From: Modestobacter sp. VKM Ac-2977 | GTDB lineage: Bacteria; Actinomycetota; Actinomycetes; Mycobacteriales; Geodermatophilaceae | Direction: 5' to 3' | Length of the DNA stretch: 64,000 nt | Assembly (NCBI RefSeq): GCF_026968045.1 | Contig: NZ_JAPVBQ010000003.1 | Location: 342,060-406,059, forward strand | Shown: positions 41,929 through 51,941 of the stretch, piece after piece | Layout: every line of letters starts with the position of its first letter | How positions within the stretch are numbered: the first letter of the stretch is position 1 | Program-made: the position numbers and the translations under genes | The notes under the pieces: generated by a model | Told to the model about the DNA's origin: nothing | The model's input: only the letters and a program-made list of their open reading frames with translations | Databases searched by the model: none

Positions 41929-42197
41929 CCGCCCATGCTCGGCGTGCTCCCCGCCCGAGCCGGGTGCGACACGCCCGGTGTGACCGGTTCCCGCAGGTCC
42001 ACGGCGTGTCGGGACGGCGGTGCGTCGCCCGCCGGATCCCGCATCGACCTGCGAGGACGCAGCCCGTGGTCGGCGTCGGGTCGGCGACACGCACTACCAC
42101 GACGCCGAATCGATCAGGGGATCGCCGTTTTGTCCGGGCCGTGGCGGGCAGTTCAGAGAGCGAGACAGTACGACCCCCGAACAGAGGAGCGGAACAC

Positions 42198-42998
42198 ATG
42201 ATCGGCACCGAGACCCTCGACCGCGTCATCGGCGCAGACGTCATCGACGCCGACGGCAACAAGATCGGTACGGCCTCCGAGGTGTTCCTCGACGACCAGT
42301 CGGGCGCCCCCGAGTGGGTCACCGTGAAGACCGGCATGTTCGGCACCAAGGAGTCGTTCGTCCCGATCCGGGACGCGAACCTGACCGGCGACGGCCTGCG
42401 TGTCCCCGTGAGCAAGAGCGCGGTGAAGGACGCCCCGCGCATCGACTCCGACGGCCACCTCTCCCCGGCCGAGGAGACCGAGCTGTACCGCCACTACAAC
42501 ATGACGGAGACGGCTGTCGCCGCGCCGGCCGCCGGTGCCCCGGTCGCCGACACGACGACGACCACGGCCGACACCAACCGGCACGGCACCGTGGGCCACG
42601 ACACCTCCGGTCCCACGACCGACGACGCCATGACCCTCTCCGAGGAGCGCGTCAACGTCGGCACCCAGCACGTCGAGACCGGCCGCGCCCGGCTGCGCAA
42701 GTACGTCGTGACCGAGAACGTCACCGAGACCGTCCCCGTGTCGCACGAGGAGGTCCGGGTGGAGCGCGAGCCCATCACCGACGCCAACCGTGGCAAGGCC
42801 ACCGATGGCCCGGCGATCTCCGAGGAGGAGCACGAGGTGACGCTGCACGCCGAGCGTCCCGTCGTGGAGAAGGAGGCCGTGCCGGTGGAGCGCGTGCGCC
42901 TGGGCACCGAGACCGTCACCGAGCAGCAGCAGGTGAGCGAGACCGTCCGCAAGGAGCAGGTCGACACCGACCAGGTGACCGACGAGAAGCGTCGCTGA
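42198..42998 (+). CDS. PRC-barrel and DUF2382 domain stress protein
   Basis: A 266-residue protein. Residues 1-110 form a PRC barrel (VIGADVIDADGNKIGTASEVFLDD, then WVTVKTGMFGTKESFVPI). After a Thr/Ala-rich linker, residues about 165-266 are a DUF2382 domain (LSEERVNVGTQHVETGRARLRKYVVTENV, EVTLHAERPVVEKEAVPVERVRL), as in Deinococcus and Nostoc stress proteins YsnF/AvaK. It is strongly charged and has no signal peptide. AGGAG lies upstream of the ATG. The upstream region has GTTT-N15-GGGCAG, loosely like a SigB-type stress promoter. Confidence 0.93.
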   Translation: MIGTETLDRVIGADVIDADGNKIGTASEVFLDDQSGAPEWVTVKTGMFGTKESFVPIRDANLTGDGLRVPVSKSAVKDAPRIDSDGHLSPAEETELYRHYNMTETAVAAPAAGAPVADTTTTTADTNRHGTVGHDTSGPTTDDAMTLSEERVNVGTQHVETGRARLRKYVVTENVTETVPVSHEEVRVEREPITDANRGKATDGPAISEEEHEVTLHAERPVVEKEAVPVERVRLGTETVTEQQQVSETVRKEQVDTDQVTDEKRR

Positions 42999-43017
42999 CC
43001 TCTCGCAGTCGCACACC

Positions 43018-43057
43018 GCAGAGCGCCCGTCCCGGTACACCGGGGCGGGCGCTCTGC
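43018..43057. terminator. Bidirectional terminator between the stress protein gene and ppk2
   Basis: Arms 43018-43036 and 43039-43057 pair over 19 positions with one T-G wobble; the loop would open to four bases in RNA. It lies 20 bases after the PRC/DUF2382 stop and 41 bases from the stop of the convergent ppk2. Confidence 0.8.
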
Positions 43058-43097
43058 TGTCCGGCCCCGCATCCCGCCGCCGGCCCGGGGGCCTCCG

Positions 43098-44087
43098 TCA
43101 GTCGGTGGCGGGGGGCAGGGGGTCGCCGGGGCGGGGCATGACCGGCGCGCCGGCCTCCTCCTCGAGCACCTCGGCCGCCGAGCCCACGATCAACGGATCG
43201 GGCGTGCCGACGGCGGCCGGGTCCTTGCCGGTGTAGTCGAAGCGGGCCAGCACGTGCCGCATCGCCTCCAGCCGGGCGCGCTTCTTGTCGTTGCTCTTGA
43301 TCACCGTCCACGGGGCGTGGCCGGTGTCGGTGTGCAGGAACATCGCCTCCTTGGCCTCGGTGTAGGCATCCCACTTGTCCAGCGAGGCGAGGTCGGTGGG
43401 GGAGAGCTTCCACTGCCGCACCGGGTCGATCTGCCGGACGATGAACCGGCTGCGCTGCTCGCCCCGGGTCACCGAGAACCAGAACTTGACCAGGTGGATG
43501 CCGCTCTCGACGAGCAGCTGCTCGAACTCCGGGGCCTGCCGCATGAACCGCAGGTACTCCTCCGCGGTGCAGTAGCCCATCACCCGCTCGACGCCGGCGC
43601 GGTTGTACCAGGAACGGTCGAACATGACGATCTCGCCGGCGGCCGGCAGGTGCTGCACGTAGCGCTGGAAGTACCACTGGGTCTTCTCGCGCTCCGACGG
43701 CTTGTCCAGGGCGATCACCGTCGACCCGCGCGGGTTGAGGTGCTCGGTGAACCGCTTGATCGTGCCGCCCTTGCCGGCGGCGTCCCGGCCCTCGAACACC
43801 AGCACCAGCTTCTGGCCGGTGCCCTTCACCCAGCCCTGCAGCTTCAGCAGCTCGATCTGCAGCCGGCGCTTCTCGATCTCGTACTCGCGCCGCTCCATCC
43901 GCTCGCTGTACGGGTAGCCCTCGCGCCAGGTGTCGACCCGGTTGCCGTCGGGGTCGAAGAGCTCCCGGTCGTCGTCCCAGTCCTCGTCGGAGTGCGTGTC
44001 CGGCAGGGCGTTGAGCCGCCACCGGGACAGGTCGAGGACAGGTGACGGCGTGCCCTCCGGGGCGCGGTCACGCATCTGCTGGGTCAC
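43098..44087 (-). CDS. ppk2: Polyphosphate kinase 2
   Basis: A 329-residue PPK2-family kinase that uses polyphosphate to phosphorylate nucleotides. Walker A is FEGRDAAGKGGTIKRFTEHLNPRG, followed by FDRSWYNRAGVERVMGYC (lid and Walker B) and VKFWFSVTRGEQRSRF, all diagnostic of PPK2. The N-terminal 70 residues are an acidic extension (DEDWDDDRELFDPDG) with a helical region. It is convergent with the stress protein gene, and polyphosphate metabolism fits a stress-linked setting. ADP or GDP preference cannot be decided here. Confidence 0.95.
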   Translation of the reverse strand: MTQQMRDRAPEGTPSPVLDLSRWRLNALPDTHSDEDWDDDRELFDPDGNRVDTWREGYPYSERMERREYEIEKRRLQIELLKLQGWVKGTGQKLVLVFEGRDAAGKGGTIKRFTEHLNPRGSTVIALDKPSEREKTQWYFQRYVQHLPAAGEIVMFDRSWYNRAGVERVMGYCTAEEYLRFMRQAPEFEQLLVESGIHLVKFWFSVTRGEQRSRFIVRQIDPVRQWKLSPTDLASLDKWDAYTEAKEAMFLHTDTGHAPWTVIKSNDKKRARLEAMRHVLARFDYTGKDPAAVGTPDPLIVGSAAEVLEEEAGAPVMPRPGDPLPPATD

Positions 44088-44177
44088 GTCGTCTCCGGTC
44101 TGCGGGGTCCAGGTGCCACGTGCGAGGTGCTCGCCCCGATCCTGCCCGGATGCGGCTCGTCCTGCCCAGCCCGGTGG

Positions 44178-45296
44178 TCAGGGTGCGCCGACCCGTGCGC
44201 GCACGTGCCGGAGGTGGCCGATCAGCTCGTCCCCGATCCGGCCCCAGGTCCGCTCCGCCACCGAGGGCCGGGCCCGGTCGGCGGCGGCGCGGAGTGTGGC
44301 CGGGTCGTCGCGCAGTCCGGCGACCATGGCGGCCAGCAGGTGGGGGTCGTCCCCGGCCCAGAGCCAGCCGTTCTGCCCGTGCCGGACCAGGTCCAGTGGG
44401 CCGCCCGAGGCGGCCACGACGGCCGGGACACCCGCGGCCAGCGCCTCCTGGACCGCCTGGCAGAAGGTCTCGTCGGCCCCGGGGTGCACGAAGAGGTCCA
44501 GCGAGGCGACGACGGCGCCCAGTTCCGCCCCGCCGAGCTGGCCGAGGAAGTGGGCGCGCGGCATCCGGCGGGCCAGCTGCCGGCGCTGGGGTCCGTCGCC
44601 GACGACGACCAGCCGGACGCCGGGCAGCTCGCTGAGCGGGGCCAGCAGCTCCAGCCGCTTCTCCACCGCCAACCGGGCGACCACGCCCACCAGCAGCTCC
44701 CCGTCCGGCGCCAGCTCACCGTGGAGACCCGGGTCGCTGTGCCACGGGGCGAACTGGTCCAGGTCGACGCCCCGCCGCCACAGCGTGACGGGGCCGATCC
44801 CGTGACGGGCCAGCATCGCCAGGCTCGCCGTGGACGGGGCCAGGGTCAGGTCGGCGGTCTCGTGCACCGAGCGCAGGTACCGCCAGGCCGCCGCTGGGCC
44901 GCCGGGGAGGCGGTAGCGCTCGGCGTAGGCGGCCAGGTCCGTCTGGAACACGGCGACCGACGGCAGCCCGAGCGAGCGTGCGGCACGGGCCGCCGCCAGG
45001 CCGAGGACGGCGGGGGAGGCCAGGTGGACGACGTCGGGGGCCAGTCGGCCGAGCACCTCGGCCAGGTCGCCGACCGGGCGCGCCACGGAGAGCTGCCGGT
45101 AGCCGGGCAGGCGCATCGACCGCACGGTCGCGACGTCCACCCAGGCGCCGCAGCGGGACTCGTAGCCCGCGCCGGACGGGGCCACGACCACCGGGTCGTG
45201 GCCGCGGACGGCGAGGTGGTCGACCAGCCGCAGCACCGAGGTGACCACCCCGTTGACGGCGGGCATGAAGGTCTCGGCGACCACCGCGACGCGCAT
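44178..45296 (-). CDS. GT4 glycosyltransferase (PimB/MgtA-like)
   Basis: A 372-residue GT-B glycosyltransferase. The N-terminus RVAVVAETFMPAVNGVVTSVLRLVDHLAVRGHD is typical of GDP-mannose-dependent PimB/MgtA enzymes, and the C-terminal HPGADETFCQAVQEALAAGVPAVVAASGGP carries the nucleotide-binding E-x7-E motif. VVVGDGPQRRQLA is the usual first strand of the second Rossmann domain. It lies 88 bases after the acyltransferase olsA on the same strand, so it may glycosylate a membrane lipid. Both the donor (probably GDP-mannose) and acceptor are inference. Confidence 0.88.
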   Translation of the reverse strand: MRVAVVAETFMPAVNGVVTSVLRLVDHLAVRGHDPVVVAPSGAGYESRCGAWVDVATVRSMRLPGYRQLSVARPVGDLAEVLGRLAPDVVHLASPAVLGLAAARAARSLGLPSVAVFQTDLAAYAERYRLPGGPAAAWRYLRSVHETADLTLAPSTASLAMLARHGIGPVTLWRRGVDLDQFAPWHSDPGLHGELAPDGELLVGVVARLAVEKRLELLAPLSELPGVRLVVVGDGPQRRQLARRMPRAHFLGQLGGAELGAVVASLDLFVHPGADETFCQAVQEALAAGVPAVVAASGGPLDLVRHGQNGWLWAGDDPHLLAAMVAGLRDDPATLRAAADRARPSVAERTWGRIGDELIGHLRHVRARVGAP

Positions 45297-45384
45297 GCCC
45301 ACGCCGCCGGACGGCGGTGGGGCCACGACCGGCGCGGGCAGCGGGACGTCCACGCACCCGGCGGTGTCCGCCGGTACGACGTCC

Positions 45385-46311
45385 TCACGCAACACGCGCG
45401 GCCCCGGGGTGGGTCGGGGTGACGGTGGGCCGGCGGACCGGCGGCCGGCGGGCGGGCACCCGGGGCCGGCGCGGGTGGGCCGCGACGACGGGCCGCCGCG
45501 CCTCGGTGACCGCGGCGACCGCGTACTCGGCGAGCGCGGCCAGTTCCCGGCGGTCGGCGCCGGCCGGGTCGAGCGCCGGCAGCAGGTGCACCTCCACCAC
45601 CAGGCCGCGGACGGCGACCACCCGGGCGATGCTGCGCCACAGCGGCTCGTCGGCCAGGTAGCCGGCGACCGCGGTGGGGGCACCACCGTCGACCCGGTAC
45701 CGGACGGCGACCGGGCAGACCGGTGCTGCGGCGTCCACGGCGGCCTGGAAGAAGGCGGGGCGGAAGCGGCCGAGCTCCACCCCGCACGCCGTCGTCCCCT
45801 CCGGGTGGACGGTCACCGCCGTGCCGGACCGCAGCAGACCCGCGGCCTGGGCGACCGCGGCCGGGAGGGTCCGGATGCGTGCCCGGTCGAGCAGGACGAC
45901 GCCGGTACGGCGCGCCAGGCCGCCGAGGACCGGCCAGTCGCCCACCTCGCGCTTGGCGACGGGCACCCCCGGCACCACGGTGAGCATCGCCAGGTCGTCG
46001 ACCCAGGAGACGTGGTTGCTGACCACCAGGTGGCCCGGGCCGCGCCCGGCACCTGCCCGCGGCCAGGCCGCGGACGGCGCGCTGACCTCGACCCGCACCC
46101 CGGCGGCGGTGAGCACCCTGGCCGCGGCGCAGACGACCAGCCGACGGCGGCCCCGTGCGCCGGTCCACGGTGCCCGCAGCGCGGCCGCCCCGGTGCCGGC
46201 GAGCGCGACGCCCAGGCGGAGCCAGCGGCGCCGCCGCGTCGCGGCGTCCACGGTCGGGACGGGGTCGGCCGTGCAGGCGGTGGTGCAGGCGGAGACCGGC
46301 AGCCAGCTCAT
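45385..46311 (-). CDS. olsA: 1-acyl-glycerol-phosphate/lyso-ornithine lipid acyltransferase
   Basis: A 308-residue PlsC-like acyltransferase. Catalytic NHVSWVDD (HxxxxD) and HPEGTTACG (acceptor-phosphate EGT) motifs are intact, with a helix near residues 30-75 anchoring it to the membrane. The ATG at 46311 overlaps the stop of the upstream N-acyltransferase as ATGA. OlsB makes lyso-ornithine lipid from ornithine and a 3-hydroxyacyl-ACP, and OlsA adds the second acyl chain. The coupled pair is the basis for this call; a phosphatidic acid role alone cannot be excluded. The last 40 residues are Pro/Arg-rich and may be disordered. Confidence 0.8.
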   Translation of the reverse strand: MSWLPVSACTTACTADPVPTVDAATRRRRWLRLGVALAGTGAAALRAPWTGARGRRRLVVCAAARVLTAAGVRVEVSAPSAAWPRAGAGRGPGHLVVSNHVSWVDDLAMLTVVPGVPVAKREVGDWPVLGGLARRTGVVLLDRARIRTLPAAVAQAAGLLRSGTAVTVHPEGTTACGVELGRFRPAFFQAAVDAAAPVCPVAVRYRVDGGAPTAVAGYLADEPLWRSIARVVAVRGLVVEVHLLPALDPAGADRRELAALAEYAVAAVTEARRPVVAAHPRRPRVPARRPPVRRPTVTPTHPGAARVA

Positions 46312-47072
46312 CGGTCGCCACCGAGCAGCCGGGCGCGCACCCGGTCGGGGATGTCGGCGACGGCCAGGAGCACGTACAGGTCGGCGGTTCCGAATGCCGG
46401 GTCGTAGGCGGGCCGGCCGCACACCCGGGCGCCCAGCCTCAGGTACGCCCGGAGCAGCGGGGGCACCACCAGACGCTCCGGCTGCGGTGGCGCCACGACG
46501 TCGAAGGGCAGGCGCGGCACCACCCGGAGGGCTGCGGGGGCGAGGTGGCCGGTGCGCACCGCCTCCCAGACCCCGGCGACGGTGGCGCCGCCGTCGGTCA
46601 GTGGGACCGAGGCGCAGCCGGCCAGGTGGGTGGCGTCGCGCTCCAGCACGTAGCGGAGGACGCCGGACCAGAGCGCGGTGATCACGGTGCCGGTGCGGTG
46701 GTCGGGGTGCACGCAGCTGCGGCCGGCCTCGACCAGCCCGGGGCGCAGGGCGGCGTGGCGGGAGAGGTCGAACTCGCCGTCGCCGTAGCTGCGGCCCGCG
46801 GCCGCGGATCGCTCGGGCGGCAGCAGCCGGTAGGTGCCGACGACCTCGCCGGTCGCCTCGTCGCGCACCAGCAGGTGGTCGCAGAGCTCGTCCCACTCGT
46901 CGACGTCCCGTTCGAGGGCGGCGGCCGCGGGGTCCAGCAGGGCGCCGCCCTCCCGGGCGAACACGCTCCAGCGGAGCCGCTGGGCGGCGGCGACGTCGTC
47001 GGCGTGGGTGGCCAGGGCGGTGGTGTAGCTGCGGCGGGGGGCCGGCAGGGCAGTGGTCACAGCTGCGGTCAC
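46308..47072 (-). CDS. olsB: GNAT-type N-acyltransferase, probable L-ornithine N-acyltransferase
   Basis: A 254-residue acyltransferase of the OlsB/hemolysin-like GNAT group. Recognisable: AQRLRWSVFAREGG, DEWDELCDHLLVRDEATGEVVGTYRLL, EAGRSCVHPDHRTGTVITALWSGVLRYV and the C-terminal GRPAYDPAFGTADLYVLLAV, which is characteristic of OlsB. It would attach a 3-hydroxyacyl chain from ACP to the amino group of ornithine. The next gene overlaps by ATGA and encodes the PlsC-like second acyltransferase. Membrane lipids lacking phosphorus would suit the desert or stone habitats of these organisms, though that is only suggestion. Confidence 0.82.
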   Translation of the reverse strand: MTAAVTTALPAPRRSYTTALATHADDVAAAQRLRWSVFAREGGALLDPAAAALERDVDEWDELCDHLLVRDEATGEVVGTYRLLPPERSAAAGRSYGDGEFDLSRHAALRPGLVEAGRSCVHPDHRTGTVITALWSGVLRYVLERDATHLAGCASVPLTDGGATVAGVWEAVRTGHLAPAALRVVPRLPFDVVAPPQPERLVVPPLLRAYLRLGARVCGRPAYDPAFGTADLYVLLAVADIPDRVRARLLGGDR

Positions 47073-47221
47073 GACGACACCTCGGGTGTCGGGAGGCCCC
47101 TGGACGAGGCCCGGACGCCGCCAGCGTCAGCGGCCGAGGTGTCCGGCGGGTGGCCGCGGACTGGCGAGCCCCCGGCGGACGGGCGAATCCCGCCCCGGGT
47201 GTCCGCCGATCGGGTGACCGG

Positions 47222-47869
47222 TCAGGGGACGATGCGCTCGGCGAGCTCCTCGGCGAAGCTGCGGGCGGCGTCGGCCTCGGCGGCGGCACGCTCGCGCAGG
47301 TCGGCCATCGCCGGGACCCGGTCGGCCAGGGTCAGCTGCAGGGTGATGACCGAGACCGTCATGCCGAAGGATCGTCCGAGCACCAGCTCCAGCGGCGGCA
47401 CGGTGTGGTCCCAGCTGGCCTGCTCGCCGCCGGCGTCGTAGCTCGCCCCCCGGCTGGAGACGATGACGGCGTGCCGCCCGGCCAGTGGCCGGGCCTCGTA
47501 GTCGCCGAAGGGCACCGTCGCGCCCAGCACGTGCACGTGGTCGAGCCAGGCCTTGAGGGTGGAGGGCAGCGACCAGTTGTACATCGGCGCGCCGACCAGC
47601 AGGACGTCGGCGGCCAGCAGCTCGTCGAGGTAGACGTGCTGCTGTGCCTCGGCGGCCGGGTCGACGACCTCCTCGGGCGTGCGCAGCCGGGGGGTCCAGT
47701 GCAGGGCGGCGTCGGGCAGGTGCGGCGGCGGGTCGGCCTGCAGGTCCCGGGAGGCCACGGTGAACTCCGCGCCGCGGTCCTGCCAGCCCCGGGCGAAGGC
47801 GGCGGTGACCTCCCGGGAGGCGGAGGTGCGCGGATCGGCGGACGAGTCGAGGTGCAGCAGGTGCGGCAT
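47222..47869 (-). CDS. azoR: FMN-dependent NADH-azoreductase
   Basis: A 215-residue flavodoxin-fold reductase. HLDSSADPRTSASREVTAAFARGW is the FMN phosphate loop, and GAPMYNWSLPSTLKAWLDHV the isoalloxazine-binding segment diagnostic of AzoR. SSRGASYD is also conserved. It reduces azo dyes and quinones with NADH, probably protecting against quinone stress. I chose the ATG at 47869 with GGGAG upstream. An imperfect palindrome resembling parS lies 83 bases upstream. Confidence 0.92.
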   Translation of the reverse strand: MPHLLHLDSSADPRTSASREVTAAFARGWQDRGAEFTVASRDLQADPPPHLPDAALHWTPRLRTPEEVVDPAAEAQQHVYLDELLAADVLLVGAPMYNWSLPSTLKAWLDHVHVLGATVPFGDYEARPLAGRHAVIVSSRGASYDAGGEQASWDHTVPPLELVLGRSFGMTVSVITLQLTLADRVPAMADLRERAAAEADAARSFAEELAERIVP

Positions 47870-47951
47870 CGAGGGCTCCCGGGGCTGGGGGTGGGCGGGG
47901 TCGCCGGGACCCACCCAAGCAGTGCCGGGCGCCGGGACGTCGGTCGGGGCG

Positions 47952-47971
47952 GATGTTCCACGTGGAGCATC
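47952..47971. promoter_or_regulatory. parS-like imperfect palindrome
   Basis: GATGTTCCACGTGGAGCATC, a 20-base near-palindrome with one mismatched pair. The central part TGTTCCACGTGGAGCA differs from the parS consensus TGTTTCACGTGAAACA at three positions. It lies between azoR and the ychJ-like gene. It could be a weak ParB site or an operator of azoR. Confidence 0.4.
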
Positions 47972-47977
47972 CGGCGC

Positions 47978-48364
47978 TCAGTCCAGCGAGACCCCGTCGA
48001 CGTAGCGCCACCGGCCGTCCTCGCGGGCGAACCGGCTGTGCTCGTGCTGGGCTCCGCGCACCCCGCCGGCGCGGTGGTGGGCCCGGAACTCCACCGTGCC
48101 CTCCGGTGCCAGCAGGGTGCCGCCGGTGGTGGCCAGCACCTCCAACCCGGTCCAGCGCACCGCGGGGTCGAGGTCGAGGGTGCGGGGCCGGGTGCTGGAG
48201 TGCCAGGTGCTCAGCAGGTACCCGGCGTCCACGACCGCGAAGGCGCTGTAGCGCGAGCGCATCAGCTGCTCGGCCGTCCCCGCGGTCGCCGTCCCCGCGT
48301 GCAGCCGGCCGCAGCACTCGGCGTAGGGCAGGCCGGTGCCGCACGGGCAGTGTCGGGGAGCCAC
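47978..48364 (-). CDS. YchJ family protein with SEC-C motif
   Basis: A 128-residue protein of the YchJ family (UPF0225). The N-terminal zinc-binding SEC-C motif reads CPCGTGLPYAECCG, followed by LHAGTATAGTAEQLMRSRYSAFAV and the NTF2-like body (YLLSTWHSSTRP, VEFRAHHR, SRFAREDGRWRYVDG). The start is GTG at 48364. Function is unknown; SEC-C motifs mediate protein or nucleic-acid contacts. It is directly downstream of argG, but no link is known. Confidence 0.93.
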   Translation of the reverse strand: MAPRHCPCGTGLPYAECCGRLHAGTATAGTAEQLMRSRYSAFAVVDAGYLLSTWHSSTRPRTLDLDPAVRWTGLEVLATTGGTLLAPEGTVEFRAHHRAGGVRGAQHEHSRFAREDGRWRYVDGVSLD

Positions 48365-48386
48365 CCGTTCAGTCTCCAGGAGCGGA

Positions 48387-50292
<1,906 letters not shown>

Positions 50293-50293
50293 C

Positions 50294-51775
50294 TCAGTGC
50301 CCCCCGGCCAGCTGGCCGGTGTGCCGCTCGTAGCGGTCGGCCGAGTGCTCGCTCAGGCCCACGATCTGCACGGTCTTGCCGCGCGTCTCGTACTTGTGCG
50401 TGATCGCGTCCAGGGTGGCGACGGTGGAGGCGTCCCAGACCTGGGCGCCGGACAGGTCGATGACGACGTCGGCGGGGTCGTCGGCGTAGTCGAACTGCTG
50501 GTAGAGGTCGTTGCTGGAGGCGAAGAACAGCGCGCCGTGGACGGCGTAGAAGCGCGTCGTCCCGTCCGGGCTGGTCGTGCTGGTGACCTCGACGAGGTGG
50601 GCCACCCGGCGGGCGAAGAGCACGCAGGCGACCAGCACGCCGACGCCGACGCCGATGGCGAGGTTGTGCGTGGCGAGGGTGACCGCGACGGTGGAGAGCA
50701 TCACGACGGTCTCGCTGCGCGGCATCCGGTGGATGGTGCGCAGGCTGTGCCAGTCGAAGGTCGCGATCGACACGAAGATCATCACGGCCACCAGCGCGGC
50801 CATCGGGATGATCGCCACGATGTCGCCGAGGACGACGACCAGGACCAGCAGGAACACCCCGGCGAGGAAGGTCGACAGCCGGGTGCGGGCGCCGGAGCGC
50901 ACGTTGATCATCGTCTGGCCGATCATGGCGCAGCCGCCCATGCCGCCGAAGAAGCCGGTGACGATGTTGGCCACGCCCTGCCCCCAGGACTCGCGGGTCT
51001 TGTCCGAGTGGGTGTCGGTCAGGTCGTCGACCAGCTTGGCCGTCAGCAGGGACTCCATCAGCCCGACGAACGCCACGCCGAGGGCGTAGGGGGCGATGAT
51101 CGTCAGCGTCTCCCAGGTGAACGGCAGGTCCGGGATGCCGAACAGCGGCAGGTTGTCGGGCAGCTCGCCCTGGTCGCCCACGTTCGGCACGGTCAGGCCG
51201 ACCGCCACGGTCAGCCCGGTGAGCACCACGATCGACACCAGCGGGGCCGGGACGACGCTGCTCAGCCGCGGGAGCAGGAAGATGATCGCCAGCCCGGCGG
51301 CCACCATCGGGTAGACCAGCCAGGACACGTCGACCAGGTACGGCAGCTGCGCCATGAAGATGAGGATGGCCAGCGCGTTGACGAAGCCGACCATGACGCT
51401 GCGCGGCACGAACCGCATCAACCGGGCGAAGCCGGCCAGGCCCAGCAGCACCTGGAGCACCCCGCCGAGGACGACGGCGGCCAGCAGGTACTCCAGCCCG
51501 TGGTCACGCACCAGCGGGGCGATGACCAGCGCGATCGCCCCGGTGGCGGCGCTGATCATCGCCGGCCGGCCACCCGTGAAGGCGATCACCACCGCCATCG
51601 TGAACGAGGCGAAGAGCCCGACCCGGGGGTCGACCCCGGCGATGATGGAGAAGCTGATCGCCTCGGGGATCAGCGCCAGGGCCACCACGAGGCCGGCGAG
51701 CACCTCGGTGCGGGCCACCTTCGGCGCCAGCCACGCGGGGCGGCCGGGTGCGGAGAGTGCGGTCGGGAGGGACAT
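50294..51775 (-). CDS. SulP family inorganic anion transporter
   Basis: A 493-residue SLC26/SulP transporter with about eleven to twelve membrane helices and a C-terminal STAS domain. [32 protein letters not shown] is the SulP signature; the STAS part includes [17 protein letters not shown] and [21 protein letters not shown]. The substrate may be sulfate or bicarbonate. I use the ATG at 51775 (MSLPTAL) with GGTGG upstream; an ATG 12 codons earlier is possible. Sulfate uptake would suit the sulfur need of cofactor synthesis, but this is not shown. Confidence 0.92.
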   Translation of the reverse strand: MSLPTALSAPGRPAWLAPKVARTEVLAGLVVALALIPEAISFSIIAGVDPRVGLFASFTMAVVIAFTGGRPAMISAATGAIALVIAPLVRDHGLEYLLAAVVLGGVLQVLLGLAGFARLMRFVPRSVMVGFVNALAILIFMAQLPYLVDVSWLVYPMVAAGLAIIFLLPRLSSVVPAPLVSIVVLTGLTVAVGLTVPNVGDQGELPDNLPLFGIPDLPFTWETLTIIAPYALGVAFVGLMESLLTAKLVDDLTDTHSDKTRESWGQGVANIVTGFFGGMGGCAMIGQTMINVRSGARTRLSTFLAGVFLLVLVVVLGDIVAIIPMAALVAVMIFVSIATFDWHSLRTIHRMPRSETVVMLSTVAVTLATHNLAIGVGVGVLVACVLFARRVAHLVEVTSTTSPDGTTRFYAVHGALFFASSNDLYQQFDYADDPADVVIDLSGAQVWDASTVATLDAITHKYETRGKTVQIVGLSEHSADRYERHTGQLAGGH

Positions 51776-51941
51776 GCCACCGTCTTCGGGTCGTGCGCCC
51801 ATCGGGCGCAAGCGGCCGGAGCAGCGGTGATCCGGGTCTGAGCGGCCGTCGCGGCCGCTCGCGTCGCCGACACCCTACCCTCACGTCACGGGAGGTCGGT
51901 GGAGCGACCCGCCGGGGCTGACACCATGCCCCCGCGGTGGC

